Position numbers and translations under genes: made by a program
Source: Gilliamella sp. wkB308
GTDB taxonomy: Bacteria; Pseudomonadota; Gammaproteobacteria; Enterobacterales; Orbaceae
Direction: 5' to 3'
Assembly (NCBI RefSeq): GCF_001690185.1
Contig: NZ_LZGN01000003.1
Coordinates: forward strand, 1-64,000
DNA length: 64,000 bases
Shown: in pieces, positions 37,559 to 46,775 of the stretch
Numbering within the stretch: the stretch's first letter is position 1
How the letters are laid out: every line of letters starts with the position of its first letter
Notes under the pieces: generated by a model
What the model was told of the DNA's origin: nothing
Database searches by the model: none
What the model saw: only the letters and a program-made list of their open reading frames with translations

Positions 37559-38908
37559 ATGAAAAAAAGTAGCACAAAAAAGGTCGTTTTAGCTTATTCA
37601 GGTGGTTTAGATACATCCGCTATCATTCCTTGGTTAAAAGAAAATTATGGTGGATGTGAAGTTTATGCGTTAGTGGCTAATGTCGGTCAAGATCCAAAAG
37701 AATTAAAAGATGTTGAAAAGAAAGCCAAAGCTTCTGGCGCTGTAGCATGTAAAGTTGTCGATTTACGAGAAGAATTTGTTAAAGATTATGTTTACCCAGT
37801 CTTAAAAACCGGTGCTTTATACGAAGGAACTTATTATCTTGGTACATCAATGGCACGTCCAATTATTGCTAAAGCACAAGTCGAATATGCGTTAGAAGTT
37901 GGCGCTGATACGCTTTGCCATGGTGCCACAGGCAAAGGTAATGACCAAGTCCGTTTTGAAACAACTTATACTGCGCTTGCTCCCCAATTAAAAGTGATAG
38001 CACCTTGGCGTGAGTGGGATTTACGCTCACGTGAAGCCTTAATTGATTATTTAAAAGTAAGAAAAATACCAACAACCGCAACGGTCGAAAAAATTTACAG
38101 CCGTGATGAAAATGCATGGCATATCTCAACCGAAGGTGGCGTCCTTGAAAGCACTTGGAATCAAGCTAACGCAGATTGTTGGGCATGGACGGTTTCTCCT
38201 GAAGATGCGCCAAATAAACCTGAACTTGTGACTATTGGTATTGAAAAAGGTGAGGTAGTTTCTGTTAATGGTAAAAAACTTTCGCCTTACAACTGTGTTG
38301 CTACATTGAATAAAATTGGTGCTAAACATGGAGTAGGTCGGGTCGATATTATTGAAAATCGTTTAGTAGGAATCAAATCACGAGGATGTTATGAAACGCC
38401 TGGCGGTACCATTATGATGACCGCTTTGCGAGGGCTTGAGCAGTTGATTTTAGATCGTGATAGTTTCAAATGGCGTGAGCAGTTAGGTCTAGAAATGGCT
38501 TATGTTGTTTATGATGGTCGCTGGTTTGCCCCTTATCGTCGCTCTATTCAAGCGGCAGCCGATGTGTTAGCTGAAGATATGACAGGTGAAGTTGTGGTGA
38601 AGCTTTATAAAGGCAGTGCTACCGCAGTGCAGAAAAAGTCACCGAATAGCTTATATAACGAAGAGTTTGCTACATTCGGAGAAGATGAGGTTTATGATCA
38701 CAGCCATGCTGGCGGTTTTATTCGATTATTTTCTTTATCTTCACGCATTCGAGCATTGAATGAAGAAAAGAAAAAACAGCCTGCTAAAAAAGCTAAATCC
38801 GCTACAAAACCAAGTGATTCACCAAAAACGGTAAAAACGGAGAGTAAAGCTAAAGCAGCAACCAAAGAAGTAACTAAATCTAAAACAACAAAAAAATCAC
38901 AAAAGTAA
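37559..38908 (+). CDS. argG: argininosuccinate synthase (type 1) with Lys-rich C-terminal tail
   Basis: Joins citrulline and aspartate with ATP. The N-terminal P-loop is [18 protein letters not shown], followed by [26 protein letters not shown] and [10 protein letters not shown]. It is of the type 1 subfamily (about 400 aa, as in Vibrio) and not the E. coli type 2 form. After about residue 400 a low-complexity tail of some 48 residues rich in Lys, Ala, Thr and Ser is appended, in frame and without catalytic motifs. Third gene of the arg cluster; 121 bp separate it from argB with no ARG box seen. Confidence 0.95.
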   Translation: MKKSSTKKVVLAYSGGLDTSAIIPWLKENYGGCEVYALVANVGQDPKELKDVEKKAKASGAVACKVVDLREEFVKDYVYPVLKTGALYEGTYYLGTSMARPIIAKAQVEYALEVGADTLCHGATGKGNDQVRFETTYTALAPQLKVIAPWREWDLRSREALIDYLKVRKIPTTATVEKIYSRDENAWHISTEGGVLESTWNQANADCWAWTVSPEDAPNKPELVTIGIEKGEVVSVNGKKLSPYNCVATLNKIGAKHGVGRVDIIENRLVGIKSRGCYETPGGTIMMTALRGLEQLILDRDSFKWREQLGLEMAYVVYDGRWFAPYRRSIQAAADVLAEDMTGEVVVKLYKGSATAVQKKSPNSLYNEEFATFGEDEVYDHSHAGGFIRLFSLSSRIRALNEEKKKQPAKKAKSATKPSDSPKTVKTESKAKAATKEVTKSKTTKKSQK

Positions 38909-39065
38909 TTTATTGATTTTGATCTAGATAAGTGAGATAAAAGATATATATAGGCTATGTCCTGTATATATCTCTTTTATAGTATGTTAGTTATTTTACA
39001 AAAGAAGAACAATAAATTCAGATTGTTTAGCAATTAAAATTGATTAATAAATATTTGAGGTAGGT

Positions 39066-40442
39066 ATGGCATTATGGGGTGGGCGTTTTAGCCAAGCAGC
39101 AGATCAACGTTTTAAACATTTTAATGATTCATTGCGCTTTGATTATCGTCTTGCTGAGCAAGATATTATTGGATCTATAGCTTGGTCTAAAGCATTGGTC
39201 ACTGTTAGTGTTTTATCCTATGATGAGCAAAAAAAACTCGAAAAAGCCTTAAATGAATTATTAGTCAGCGTTCAACACAATCCTCATCAAATTTTAGAAA
39301 GTGATGCTGAAGATATTCACAGTTGGGTCGAACAAAAATTAATTGAAAAAGTGGGTGATCTTGGTAAAAAATTACACACAGGACGAAGTCGTAATGACCA
39401 ATCTACTACCGATTTAAAATTATGGTGCAAATCTGAGATTCAACAGTTGATTTCAGCCATTAATCACTTAAGACAATCTTTAGTTAATACGGCTGACAAG
39501 CATCAAGATACTGTGATGCCAGGTTACACCCATTTACAACGAGCACAACCCATTACATTTGCGCATTGGTGCCTTGCTTATTATGAGATGTTAACGCGTG
39601 ATGTAAGCCGTTTACAAGATACGTTAACACGTTTGGATGTGAGTCCATTAGGTAGTGGGGCACTAGCCGGTACCGCTTATCCAATGGATCGGGAGGAGCT
39701 TGCAAGCTGGTTAGGGTTTGCTCAAGCAACAAATAACAGTTTAGACGCTGTTTCTGACCGTGACCATATTTTGGAATTATTAAATAACGCTTCAATTGGT
39801 ATGGTACATTTATCACGTTTTGCAGAAGATTTGATTATTTTTAATAGCGGTGAAGCTAATTTTGTTGAATTATCTGATCGTGTTACATCGGGTTCTTCAT
39901 TGATGCCTCAAAAGAAAAATCCAGATGCCTTAGAGTTAATTCGAGGTAAAGTTGGGCGAGTTGTGGGAGCTTTAACTGGTGCAATGGTCACTTTTAAAGG
40001 TTTACCGCTTGCTTATAATAAAGATCTTCAAGAAGATAAAGAACATCTGTTTGATGCTCTAGATACATGGCTTGAATGCTTAGATATGGCAGCTTTAGTA
40101 TTGGAAGATATTAAAATTAATAACGATAGATGTCGAGAAGCCGCCAAACAAGGTTATTCAAATGCGACTGAACTGGCAGATTATTTAGTTGCTAAAGGTA
40201 TACCATTTCGTGAAGCCCATCATATTGTGGGTGAGGCCGTGGTCGGTGCTATCGCTAAACAAAAAGCTTTAGAAGAACTCTCATTAGAAGAACTAAAAGC
40301 GTTTAGTTCGGTAATCGACAATGAAGTTTACCCAATTTTGTCTTTGGCATCTTGTCTTGCCAAACGTTGTGCAAAAGGGGGCGTATCACCAGACCAAGTA
40401 AAAATGGCGATTGAAAATGCTAAACGACAATTAGCAATTTAA
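39066..40442 (+). CDS. argH: argininosuccinate lyase
   Basis: The last step of arginine synthesis: argininosuccinate to arginine and fumarate. 458 residues with [21 protein letters not shown], the fumarase-superfamily signature [15 protein letters not shown] and [11 protein letters not shown]. Ribosome site GAGGTAGGT. It ends the arg cluster before a rho-independent terminator. It is the single-domain form without the fused ArgA domain found in some gammaproteobacteria. Confidence 0.97.
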   Translation: MALWGGRFSQAADQRFKHFNDSLRFDYRLAEQDIIGSIAWSKALVTVSVLSYDEQKKLEKALNELLVSVQHNPHQILESDAEDIHSWVEQKLIEKVGDLGKKLHTGRSRNDQSTTDLKLWCKSEIQQLISAINHLRQSLVNTADKHQDTVMPGYTHLQRAQPITFAHWCLAYYEMLTRDVSRLQDTLTRLDVSPLGSGALAGTAYPMDREELASWLGFAQATNNSLDAVSDRDHILELLNNASIGMVHLSRFAEDLIIFNSGEANFVELSDRVTSGSSLMPQKKNPDALELIRGKVGRVVGALTGAMVTFKGLPLAYNKDLQEDKEHLFDALDTWLECLDMAALVLEDIKINNDRCREAAKQGYSNATELADYLVAKGIPFREAHHIVGEAVVGAIAKQKALEELSLEELKAFSSVIDNEVYPILSLASCLAKRCAKGGVSPDQVKMAIENAKRQLAI

Positions 40443-40461
40443 TTGCTCATCCCACTTGTTT

Positions 40462-40485
40462 AGCCAGTATTTTGCTGGCTTTTTA
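40462..40485 (+). terminator. rho-independent terminator of the arg cluster
   Basis: AGCCAG and CTGGCT pair around TATTTTG, followed by TTTTTAT, 20 bp past argH. Confidence 0.85.
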
Positions 40486-40641
40486 TATTATCACTGTTTT
40501 TATTACTCAATAATCTTATCAAATATACAAAACAAATTTGACGGCGATTATTCAAAAAATCTTGATAAAAATCTGATTGTATATCTTGCCAGACAGTGTA
40601 AAAATGTATGTCTATTTTTTGAAGGATTAAAGTGAATTGCA

Positions 40642-41727
40642 ATGAGTAAGAGTTATAACTTTAGTGCAGGTCCGGCTAAAATACCTGCTGATGTTTTACA
40701 ACAAGCACAGGCTGAATTATTAAATTGGCAAAATACGGGCGCTTCGGTGATGGAATTAAGTCATCGAGGCAAAGAATTTGATCAATGTGCGATTGAAGCA
40801 ACCAATGATCTGCGTGACATTTTAAAAGTACCCAATAATTATAAAATATTGTTTTGTCAGGGTGGGGCTCGCGCACAATTTGCAGCTGTTCCTTTAAACA
40901 TTTTAGGGAATAAAACCAGTGCTGATTACATCAATAGTGGATATTGGAGTGAATGTGCAGCTAAAGAAGCAAAAAAATATTGCAATGTTATCGAACAAAA
41001 TATTGTTATTAAACAGGCAGGAATTACATCAGTTAAACCTATGTCTGATTGGCATTTAAATAGTGATTCGGCTTATGTCCATTATTGCCCAAATGAAACC
41101 ATTGATGGTATCGAAATATTTGAAGAACCTAATTTTGACGATAAAATTGTAGTGGCTGATTTTTCTTCTTGTATTCTATCTCAACCTATTGATGTTAGCC
41201 GTTATGGTATCATTTATGCAGGTGCCCAAAAAAATATAGGTCCTTCAGGAATTACCATTGTTATTATCCGAGAAGATCTTCTTGGTCATGCTAAATCTAT
41301 TCTGCCTTCCGTTTTAGACTATAAAGTGTTGAACGATTACGATTCTATGTTTAATACTCCGCCAACCTTTGCTTGGTATATGTCAGGTCTAGTTTTTAAA
41401 TGGATTAAAAAACTTGGCGGATTAGAAGCGATGGCAAAACGCAATCATGCTAAAGCGCAACAACTTTATCAATTTATTGATCAGTCAGACTTTTATCGAA
41501 ACACTGTGGCTAAAAATAATCGATCCATCATGAATGTAACGTTTTTATCACCCAATGAAGAGTTAGATAAAAAGTTTGTCAGTGAAGCAACGCAAGCCAA
41601 TATTATTGGTATAAAAGGGCATCGTATTGCCGGTGGAATGCGAGCATCAATTTATAATGCGATGGATATTGAAGGTGTGAATTACTTAATTGAGTTTATG
41701 AAACAATTTGAAGCTCAAAATGGATAA
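40642..41727 (+). CDS. serC: phosphoserine aminotransferase
   Basis: A PLP enzyme of serine and pyridoxal phosphate synthesis. 361 residues, as in E. coli (362). Motifs: [45 protein letters not shown], and the PLP lysine in [10 protein letters not shown] (about residue 197). The ribosome site GAAGGA is about 15 bases from the ATG, wider than usual; no better in-frame start is present. aroA, often downstream in enterobacteria, is not here. Confidence 0.96.
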   Translation: MSKSYNFSAGPAKIPADVLQQAQAELLNWQNTGASVMELSHRGKEFDQCAIEATNDLRDILKVPNNYKILFCQGGARAQFAAVPLNILGNKTSADYINSGYWSECAAKEAKKYCNVIEQNIVIKQAGITSVKPMSDWHLNSDSAYVHYCPNETIDGIEIFEEPNFDDKIVVADFSSCILSQPIDVSRYGIIYAGAQKNIGPSGITIVIIREDLLGHAKSILPSVLDYKVLNDYDSMFNTPPTFAWYMSGLVFKWIKKLGGLEAMAKRNHAKAQQLYQFIDQSDFYRNTVAKNNRSIMNVTFLSPNEELDKKFVSEATQANIIGIKGHRIAGGMRASIYNAMDIEGVNYLIEFMKQFEAQNG

Positions 41728-41749
41728 TTAAAATTAATTTTGTGAATAA

Positions 41750-41772
41750 AAAAGGGGAGTATTTCCCCTTTT
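41750..41772. terminator. bidirectional terminator between serC and the yjeI-like gene
   Basis: AAAAGGGGA and TCCCCTTTT form a 9-bp stem with loop GTATT, flanked by A-run and T-run, between two convergent genes. Confidence 0.88.
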
Positions 41773-41780
41773 AATCAATC

Positions 41781-42140
41781 TTAATTACAACGATAAACAT
41801 CACCAACCATAACCGCATCAGTTGGTGCAACATCTGAGATATATTGTAATGATGCATCTTGAGCATCATATATCACATTTCCCCCCATAGCGGCAGCTTT
41901 GTTCATCAAATCAGATGCAGCATCACGTATCAGTTCGCTATGTGTTTTTGTACCAGAAAAAAATGTTCCACGACGTCCTTCTGCTTTACCTAACAGTTGG
42001 CAATTAGCCGTTGGTTTAGTATCAACAAACTGAACTTGACGCCCAGCTTGGGTAAGCTCATATTGAGAATTACTACATGCATTTAAAAATAACGCTGTAG
42101 ACACTGTTAAACTAACTAATAATAATTTTTTGCAAGACAT
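41781..42140 (-). CDS. yjeI: DUF4156 lipoprotein, YjeI-like
   Basis: 119 residues with lipobox FLNAC (Cys22). The mature part reads ELTQAGRQVQFVDTKP, CQLLGKAEGRRG, AASDLMNKAAAMGGNVIYDA and VGDVYRC, matching E. coli YjeI in order and length. DUF4156 lipoproteins have no settled function. The last Cys (residue 118) and the one in NCQLL are conserved and may pair. The +2 residue is Ser, compatible with outer-membrane sorting. Confidence 0.85.
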   Translation of the reverse strand: MSCKKLLLVSLTVSTALFLNACSNSQYELTQAGRQVQFVDTKPTANCQLLGKAEGRRGTFFSGTKTHSELIRDAASDLMNKAAAMGGNVIYDAQDASLQYISDVAPTDAVMVGDVYRCN

Positions 42141-42361
42141 AATATTTCCTCAGCCATTAGAACAACAGAACATTAATTATAACCTAAAACATTGTAACAG
42201 GTTAATGGGTTTAAAAATATCAGTTATTAAAATCCAAAGTATCCAATAGATTAAAGATTAAGAAATAAGCAAACCGACTTAATTTATGCATTTAACTATA
42301 GCAAAATCGATTTAAGTCTATTATAATCGCAACCCTACTAACTTAGTAGCACATCACTAAA

Positions 42362-42438
42362 GGCCCCTTAGCTCAGTTGGTCAGAGCAGTCGACTCATAA
42401 TCGATTGGTCACTGGTTCAAGTCCAGTAGGGGCCACCA
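42362..42438 (+). tRNA. tRNA-Ile2 (anticodon CAU, lysidine-modified)
   Basis: 77 nt including CCA. The anticodon CAT is at 42396-42398, but the body (GGCCCCTTAGCTCAG start, GTCCAGTAGGGGCC end) matches E. coli ileX (tRNA-Ile2) and not elongator tRNA-Met (GGCTACG…). C34 would need TilS to become lysidine and read AUA. Phage-derived DNA begins immediately downstream, suggesting past use as an integration site. Confidence 0.92.
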
Positions 42439-42518
42439 TCTTAAGAATCAAGCAAATTTAAAATCATATAACATATCTTTATCTAAGTCGTTATCCATTT
42501 TTTATAATTTACGCCTGA

Positions 42519-42794
42519 TTTAGCTCAAATTCAAAAAATACCGCGGTATTTATTAGCTCTAAACGCATTAATCATAATGGCGATCCTATTCTTTCTTGGG
42601 CTGTTGGGAATGTGGTCATGGAAACCGATGCCAATGCCAACATTAAACCGAATAAAAAGAAAGCAGCCAACAAGATAGATCCTGCAGTCGCTTTCCTGAT
42701 GTCATTTGGAACTTACTTACTCGAATATGGTGAAGTAGATATCAACTTATCTAATGAACAAAAACAAGCATTAGATGAGTTTAAAAGGATCTAA
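42519..42794 (+). pseudogene. phage terminase large subunit, C-terminal remnant
   Basis: The frame open from 42519 reads TAVFISSKRINHNG, PILSWAVGNVVM, then ETDANANIKPNKKKAANKIDP and AVAFLMSF, the typical end of an HK97-type terminase (…DANGNIKPNK…KIDG.VAL.MA). No start codon with a ribosome site and no ATPase or nuclease core remain. It sits about 80 bp behind tRNA-Ile2 and is the left trace of a prophage. Confidence 0.7.
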
Positions 42795-42800
42795 TTATAA

Positions 42801-43330
42801 TTAAATTCCTTTCTTTACTCTTTCCCATTCAGTCTTTAAAACGAGTTGTGTGTTTTTTGTTAGTTTTTCAATTTCAACTAATATATTTTGGGCGTATCTA
42901 TATGCCACTCCCTCGAAAAGGCTTTGTCTATCCATATTATTAAAAGCCTGAATAAGAGCTAATATATTTCTAATATTAGCATATATAAGTTTACTGTTTT
43001 CTTCATTAGGATTTAAGAGTAAAATTAAATAATCACGAATAATCATAAGATTGAAAATTATTTCTATAATTTCTTGTTGATCATTTATATCATATTTTGT
43101 TGTCATTTTTTTTTGCGTTATATCTAAAGACGCTTTTTCTGTTAAACTTGTAAATTCTGAGACTTTTTTCTTAAATCATTAATCCATTCTTGTCTATTTT
43201 TTGATAATACTTCAATACCTATTCTCTTTTTGCCCGACAACCAACCGCCTAAAAGTGATCCGAATAAACTTAGTAATGCTACTGATATAGGGACTATCCA
43301 ATCTTTATTTTCTATAATCCATTCTGTCAT
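42801..43330 (-). CDS. membrane-anchored helical protein, split by a -1 frameshift site (A AAA AAG)
   Basis: Translation from 43330 gives an N-terminal membrane segment (IVPISVALLSLFGSLLGGWL, residues 12-31) and NRQEWINDLRKK, then stops at 43142. A second frame continues without gap from VSEFTSLTEKASLDITQKKM to TEWERVKKGI at 42801. The frames meet at A AAA AAG (minus strand, 43169-43163), in the correct phase for -1 slippage, the same heptamer as in dnaX. The joined product would be 176 residues: one membrane anchor and a helical cytoplasmic domain. Function unknown. It may instead be a simple one-base deletion or a homopolymer sequencing error. Confidence 0.6.
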
Positions 43331-43726
43331 AATGTAAACACCTCATTTCATAATTATCAGTATAAAATATACCATGCTATTAACAACATACTACACTATA
43401 ATAACACAAGTTTAATTTATTGATTATTAATAATTAATTTTGTAAGTGTTGTTGGTGTTATAAAATTGCAAAAAAAGTTTTTTTTAATTTCTATATTTCA
43501 AATCTTTAAATGATCCTTTAGTTAAGAATCAACTAATATAGGTTATAGTTATATGTTAAAAGGCAAATTATAATTAATAATATTAATTATTAATATGGGG
43601 TAAAATCAGAAAAATAGCAAAAGTGATTACGACCCCAGTTATTAAGCGTAGAGCAATAAGATTAACAACCTCTGTTGCTGTATTTTTTCCAAATCCAAAT
43701 TAAAAAATATCATTTTTAACTTCAAT
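43331..43726. other. gene-free, very AT-rich interval
   Basis: About 396 bp with no supportable gene; a 61-codon minus frame at 43642-43827 is only a shadow that overlaps the AraC gene. No strong terminator was seen. Confidence 0.5.
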
Positions 43727-44629
43727 TTAGACCAGTCGAGCACCTTTTCGTATTTTTTGAACATCTTGTAATGGTGTTTGGTGAAATAAATTTTTATATT
43801 CTCGATTAAATTGTGTAGCACTTTCATAACCCACTTTTAAGCTAGCTTGAATTGCAGTCATATTTTCGCTAACCATTAAACGCCGGCCTTCATGTAATCT
43901 CAGTTGCTTTTGAAACTGTAACGGGCTTAAACTTGTAACCTTTTTGAAGTGACGATAAAAGCTTGAAAGCGACATATTCGCTTGATAGGCCAATTGTTCC
44001 ATTTTTATCGGCTCTCTAAAATGTTTTTTTAGCCAACTTATCGTGTTTGCAATATGATAACTTTTTGTTTCTGGCATACAAATTGATATTAACGCTTCGC
44101 CAAAAGGGCCGATTAATAGTAGATAGTGAATTTCTTTGATAATTAAGGGCGCTAAAACTGATATTTGTTCGGGTTTATCTAGCAATTTTAGCAATCGATA
44201 AAAAGCACTCATTAGATCATCTTCAACTTTTGAGACAATAATACCACTAAAACTTTGTCGTGAAGGTTTATTGAGTTCTGGGTATTCAATTAATAATTCT
44301 TTAATTAATTTATTATCAATCAGAAGTGATAATGAAAGGAAAGGATTTTTAATCGTAGCATTTTTAATTGTATTTATGGTTGGAATATCAATAGATGTGA
44401 GAAGATAATCACCTTCTTTATAATTATAGAGTTTAGTGCCATGCAAAGAGCTTTTTTCACCTTGTATTATCAACGTAATCATAGGTTGATAAAAACAACT
44501 TTCTATACAAAGGTCTTTATTTTCGCTAATTTCACGCCTGTAAATGCCAAAGTTTTTAATTTGAGTTAGGTAGTTACCTGCGGCTGGCATTCTCTTCAAC
44601 ATTATTCTTTTAACTTCTTTTTTTAGCAT
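43727..44629 (-). CDS. AraC-family transcriptional regulator (AraC_N/YqhC-like)
   Basis: 300 residues: an N-terminal cupin-like AraC_N domain (YRREISENKDLCIESCFYQP, QGEKSSLHG) and a C-terminal double helix-turn-helix (about 200-295; MEQLAYQANMSLSSFYRHF and ATQFNREYKNLFHQTP). Family members activate divergent or neighbouring oxidoreductase and detoxification genes. Here the divergent genes are a carboxymuconolactone-decarboxylase-like protein and a cupin. ATG 44602 (MLKRMPAAGN) is an alternative start. Confidence 0.88.
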   Translation of the reverse strand: MLKKEVKRIMLKRMPAAGNYLTQIKNFGIYRREISENKDLCIESCFYQPMITLIIQGEKSSLHGTKLYNYKEGDYLLTSIDIPTINTIKNATIKNPFLSLSLLIDNKLIKELLIEYPELNKPSRQSFSGIIVSKVEDDLMSAFYRLLKLLDKPEQISVLAPLIIKEIHYLLLIGPFGEALISICMPETKSYHIANTISWLKKHFREPIKMEQLAYQANMSLSSFYRHFKKVTSLSPLQFQKQLRLHEGRRLMVSENMTAIQASLKVGYESATQFNREYKNLFHQTPLQDVQKIRKGARLV

Positions 44630-44946
44630 AAAGATTTCTATATTGATATAGATTTTAATATTAGGATATGATTTTTGATAGGATTAGGCAACTTTTTGAA
44701 AGGATTTGCTCTATTAGAGGTAACTATCAAATCTTATAATAAGAATTGAAATTAAATACGTGAGCATGCAACATCTAAAACTTATATACTAAATCCTGAA
44801 TTAGTTTTGAAGATCCAAATCACAAAAAATGGAATTCATTAAAAAAACAATCGATGAATAGTGGATGGATAATAAAAATATTTGTCATTTTATCAACATA
44901 ATTATTGTAACTATTAATTTATTAAAATTATACAAGGGCAAATGCT
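44630..44946. promoter_or_regulatory. divergent regulatory region between the AraC gene and the CMD gene
   Basis: 317 bp, AT-rich. By analogy with other AraC loci it should contain the regulator's binding sites; no direct repeats strong enough to name were found by eye. A ribosome-site-like AAGGGCAA precedes 44947. Confidence 0.4.
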
Positions 44947-45567
44947 ATGAACACTCTAACGCCAAAACAAGGATCAATCGTTACTATCTCCGCATTTATG
45001 TCTAAGGGGGATCTGAAGGGATTAAAACATGCTTTGATTAATGGATTAAATCAAGGGTTAACCGTTAATGAAATTAAAGAAATTTTGGTTCAGCTTTATG
45101 CCTATGTTGGTTTTCCAAGAAGTTTAAATGGTTTGAGCTCCTTTAAAGATATACTTGAAGAACGCCAAAAAGAAGGAATTAATGATTCAGTTGGTTCTGA
45201 GTTTGCACCATTACCGACTAATAAAAGCTCTTTGGAGTTAGGTACTGAAATTCAAACAAAAGTTGTTGGCAAACCTGTTTCGGGTGGCGTTATGGATTTT
45301 TCACCTGTTATTGATCAATTTTTAAAAGCCCATCTTTTTGGTGATATTTTTGGTCGAAATATTTTAAGTTATAAAGATAGAGAGATAGCGACATTATCAG
45401 CGTTATCAACGTTGGAAGGTGCTGATAGTCAGATTAAATCACATGTTCAAATTGCTCAAAATGTCGGTGTTTCTTCTACTGAATTAGCTAGCATTGCTAA
45501 TCTTTTAAAATCGAAAATAGGCGAAATTGAATATGAACGATTAAATCGTGCAATAAAAGAGCAATAA
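44947..45567 (+). CDS. carboxymuconolactone decarboxylase family protein
   Basis: 206 residues with two CMD-like parts: LTPKQGSIVTISAFMSKGD, KHALINGLNQGLTVNEIKEIL and QLYAYVGFPRSLNGL in the first, and NILSYKDREIATLSALSTL with QIKSHVQIAQNVG in the second. The CxxC pair of peroxidase-type (AhpD) members is absent, so a peroxidase role is unlikely. It precedes a cupin gene by 104 bp and is divergent from an AraC regulator, an arrangement common for aldehyde/quinone stress or small-molecule catabolism. Confidence 0.87.
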   Translation: MNTLTPKQGSIVTISAFMSKGDLKGLKHALINGLNQGLTVNEIKEILVQLYAYVGFPRSLNGLSSFKDILEERQKEGINDSVGSEFAPLPTNKSSLELGTEIQTKVVGKPVSGGVMDFSPVIDQFLKAHLFGDIFGRNILSYKDREIATLSALSTLEGADSQIKSHVQIAQNVGVSSTELASIANLLKSKIGEIEYERLNRAIKEQ

Positions 45568-45671
45568 ATTACGATATTTCTTATGAAAAGGGGATATATA
45601 TAATTATTAAGTCCTTTTTGCTCAAAATCAGTTTCATTACATAGATATTAATTCATTTCCCAACAAGGATA

Positions 45672-46127
45672 TTGATGATGAAAATAATTAACCCATCAGA
45701 ATTTGAAAAAGATAATATATTTGGACAAGGTTTACCTAATGTAAATTATGCTAAATATTTTATTGGTCAATCATATCTAAATTTATTAACAGAACCAACA
45801 AAGTCCTCTTTATTAATTGCAAATGTCACATTTGAGCCTGGTTGTCGAAATAATTGGCATATTCATCATGCATCAAAAGGAGGAGGGCAAATTTTATTAT
45901 GTACAGCTGGCAGCGGATGGTATCAAAAATATGGTGATAAACCAATAAGTTTAGAACCTGGGATGGTGATTACTATTCCTGCGAATGTAAAACATTGGCA
46001 TGGTGCTAAGATTGACTCATGGTTTAGCCATATAGCTATCGAAGTGCCGGATGAGGATACCTGTAATGAATGGTGTGAAGCGGTATCTGAAGAAGATTAC
46101 AAAAAATTGGGTCAAATCAATAATTAA
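45672..46127 (+). CDS. cupin-domain protein
   Basis: 151 residues. The metal-binding cupin motif 1 is visible (NNWHIHHASKGGGQILLC, with two His, then Gly-rich turn) as is motif 2 (PGMVITIPANVKHWHGA). It begins MMMKI, so ATG 45675 or 45678 may be the true start after AAGGATATTG. Paired with the CMD gene; enzymatic role unknown. Confidence 0.85.
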   Translation: MMMKIINPSEFEKDNIFGQGLPNVNYAKYFIGQSYLNLLTEPTKSSLLIANVTFEPGCRNNWHIHHASKGGGQILLCTAGSGWYQKYGDKPISLEPGMVITIPANVKHWHGAKIDSWFSHIAIEVPDEDTCNEWCEAVSEEDYKKLGQINN

Positions 46128-46202
46128 AACCCTTAAAAATATCAAATTCTTTATTTTTAAGTATAACTTAGTTAATTGAAACCGATAATTTATATTGATT
46201 AA

Positions 46203-46230
46203 TTGACACCGTACATTTTTGGTGTATAAT
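46203..46230 (+). promoter_or_regulatory. consensus sigma-70 promoter
   Basis: TTGACA (46203-46208) and TATAAT (46225-46230), both perfect, separated by 16 bp. No gene follows for 540 bp, only a terminator. Confidence 0.75.
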
Positions 46231-46236
46231 TAACCT

Positions 46237-46287
46237 AAACTAAGATAATTTTATTTAAAGCCCCGCTATAAATAGTGGGGCTTTTTT
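46237..46287 (+). ncRNA. candidate short RNA of about 50 nt
   Basis: Transcription from the perfect promoter at 46203-46230 would begin near 46237 and end at the terminator at 46257-46287. The product would be about 20 unpaired nucleotides plus the terminator hairpin. No ORF is possible. It may be a real sRNA or only a transcription-limiting leader. Not recognised as any known RNA family. Confidence 0.4.
46257..46287 (+). terminator. strong rho-independent terminator
   Basis: AAAGCCCC-G-CTAT pairs with ATAG-T-GGGGCTTT (one G-T wobble), ending in a T-run. Confidence 0.9.
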
Positions 46288-46775
46288 ATTTCTCGAAAAC
46301 GTTAATGGGGTACTAGAATAATAACTTCTCATTTTTCGTTGATAGAAATAAAAATTGATAGTTTATTAAATATTTCAGATTTATTTTTTATATGATCAAT
46401 GCCAAATTATTTAAAAAGGAGGTTTTCAAAAAACGTAAACAAATAATTAATTTTATCTTACTTACAGTGTCCATCATTATGAAAAAGATGTTAAATCTTT
46501 TCTTAAAACTATTTAAGTTAACATAAGTAACGTTATCAATTTTTAGATTTAAACCTTAAACATCATCTCCATCGTGAGTTTATTTAAACTCTCAAACTTT
46601 CTAATAATACAATCTCAAAAAAATTAAATCAGAAATTTCATCAGTATATTAGATGAATTGATAGCCTCAATTCTAGCAACTTATTTAGAAATTCTGATAA
46701 TCAACCACCGCAAAATAGCAATATTTTCAATTGTTATTTTGCAAATACAACTAAAACATTTAATTAGGAAATAAT
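46288..46775. other. gene-free interval before the tail module
   Basis: 488 bp of AT-rich DNA without a supportable gene. The sequence before 46776 (TTAGGAAATAAT) provides the ribosome site of the tail tube gene. No promoter could be named with confidence. Confidence 0.5.

Noticed and set aside
42362..42438. Reading the CAT-anticodon tRNA as tRNA-Met
   Set aside because: The body matches tRNA-Ile2 (GGCCCC acceptor, ACTCATAATCG arm) and not elongator or initiator Met.
43642..43827. 61-aa minus-strand frame near the AraC gene end
   Set aside because: It overlaps the conserved helix-turn-helix coding region of the AraC regulator in another frame.
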